Assembly: GCA_035272265.1 (NCBI GenBank)
Contig: DATEQV010000279.1
Coordinates: 1 to 5,745 of the forward strand
Length of the DNA: 5,745 bases
Direction: 5' to 3'
Origin: Acidisphaera sp035272265
GTDB lineage: Bacteria > Pseudomonadota > Alphaproteobacteria > Acetobacterales > Acetobacteraceae
Positions 5,589 through 5,745 of this stretch are shown here, one piece after another; the stretch's first letter is position 1, and each line of letters starts with the position of its first letter. The translations under genes and the position numbers were made by a program. Under the pieces are notes generated by a model. That model made no database searches and was not told the DNA's origin. It worked only from the letters and a program-made list of their open reading frames with translations.

Positions 5589-5745
5589 ATGAAGATCAGC
5601 GCGAGGAACCAGATCAAGGGCAAAGTGGTCGCCGTCCAGAAGGGGCACACGACCGGCCATGTGCAGATCGACATCGGTCACGGCGTCGTCATCATGGCGT
5701 CCATCACGAACGAGGCGATCGACGAACTTGGGTTGAAAACGGGGG
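5589..5745 (+). CDS. Mop/TOBE-domain molybdate-binding protein (molbindin-like), 5' part
   Basis: The first 52 codons of a small gene run off the right edge. The translation begins MKISARNQIKGKVV, then has TTGHVQIDIGHGVV, and SITNEAIDELGLK near the end. This is the Mop (molybdenum-pterin-binding, TOBE-type) domain pattern: NxxKGKV, the T-x-HV strand, and S-I-T-N-E-A before a D/E-LGL helix. Free-standing members of about 70 aa assemble into oligomers that bind molybdate or tungstate in the cytoplasm and act as a store or buffer. The start is well supported by AGGAG at 5576-5580, eight bases upstream. The window ends before the stop, so I cannot exclude a longer protein with two Mop domains. 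Molybdate genes (modABC, modE) might lie beyond the edge, but none is visible here. Confidence 0.85.
   Translation, partial: MKISARNQIKGKVVAVQKGHTTGHVQIDIGHGVVIMASITNEAIDELGLKTG

Noticed and set aside
1..5745. Functional pairing of the TOBE-less ATPase (left edge) with the free-standing TOBE/Mop protein (right edge)
   Set aside because: They are 5 kb apart in different operons. The ATPase is polyamine-type with its own TOBE remnant after the stop, whereas the Mop protein is of the molybdate-binding kind.

Overview
The window is about 5.7 kb of GC-rich, densely coded chromosomal DNA. Codon use and gene families suggest an alphaproteobacterium, possibly a sphingomonad or similar plant- or soil-associated group. 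That assignment rests on general resemblance and no marker gene is present. I see no rRNA, tRNA, CRISPR array, insertion sequence or phage gene.

Layout from left to right: (1) a minus-strand polyamine-type ABC transporter ATPase (PotG/PotA-like), whose reading frame hits a TAA just before the C-terminal TOBE region while recognisable family sequence continues in the same frame to the window edge; (2) divergent from it, a Tat-exported M19 (membrane dipeptidase-like) metallopeptidase; (3) convergent with that gene and overlapping its 3' end by 40 bp, a minus-strand two-gene signalling unit with a stand-alone receiver first and then a membrane histidine kinase; (4) divergent from the signalling unit, a plus-strand family III (CaiB/BaiF) CoA-transferase; (5) a GNAT acetyltransferase; (6) the start of a small Mop/TOBE molybdate-binding protein that runs off the right edge.

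The most notable gene is the histidine kinase. Its N-terminal membrane domain matches the ethylene-binding domain of plant and cyanobacterial ETR1-type receptors. It keeps the D..Y..IP..I..C...H residues at the same spacing as ETR1 and continues into a coiled coil, a HisKA domain and a HATPase domain. The kinase has no receiver of its own, and the adjacent receiver-only protein has no output domain, so the two probably form a split phosphorelay whose final output lies outside the window.

The other genes look like independent metabolic or transport genes. Nothing in the sequence ties the CoA-transferase, the acetyltransferase or the dipeptidase to the signalling pair except position.
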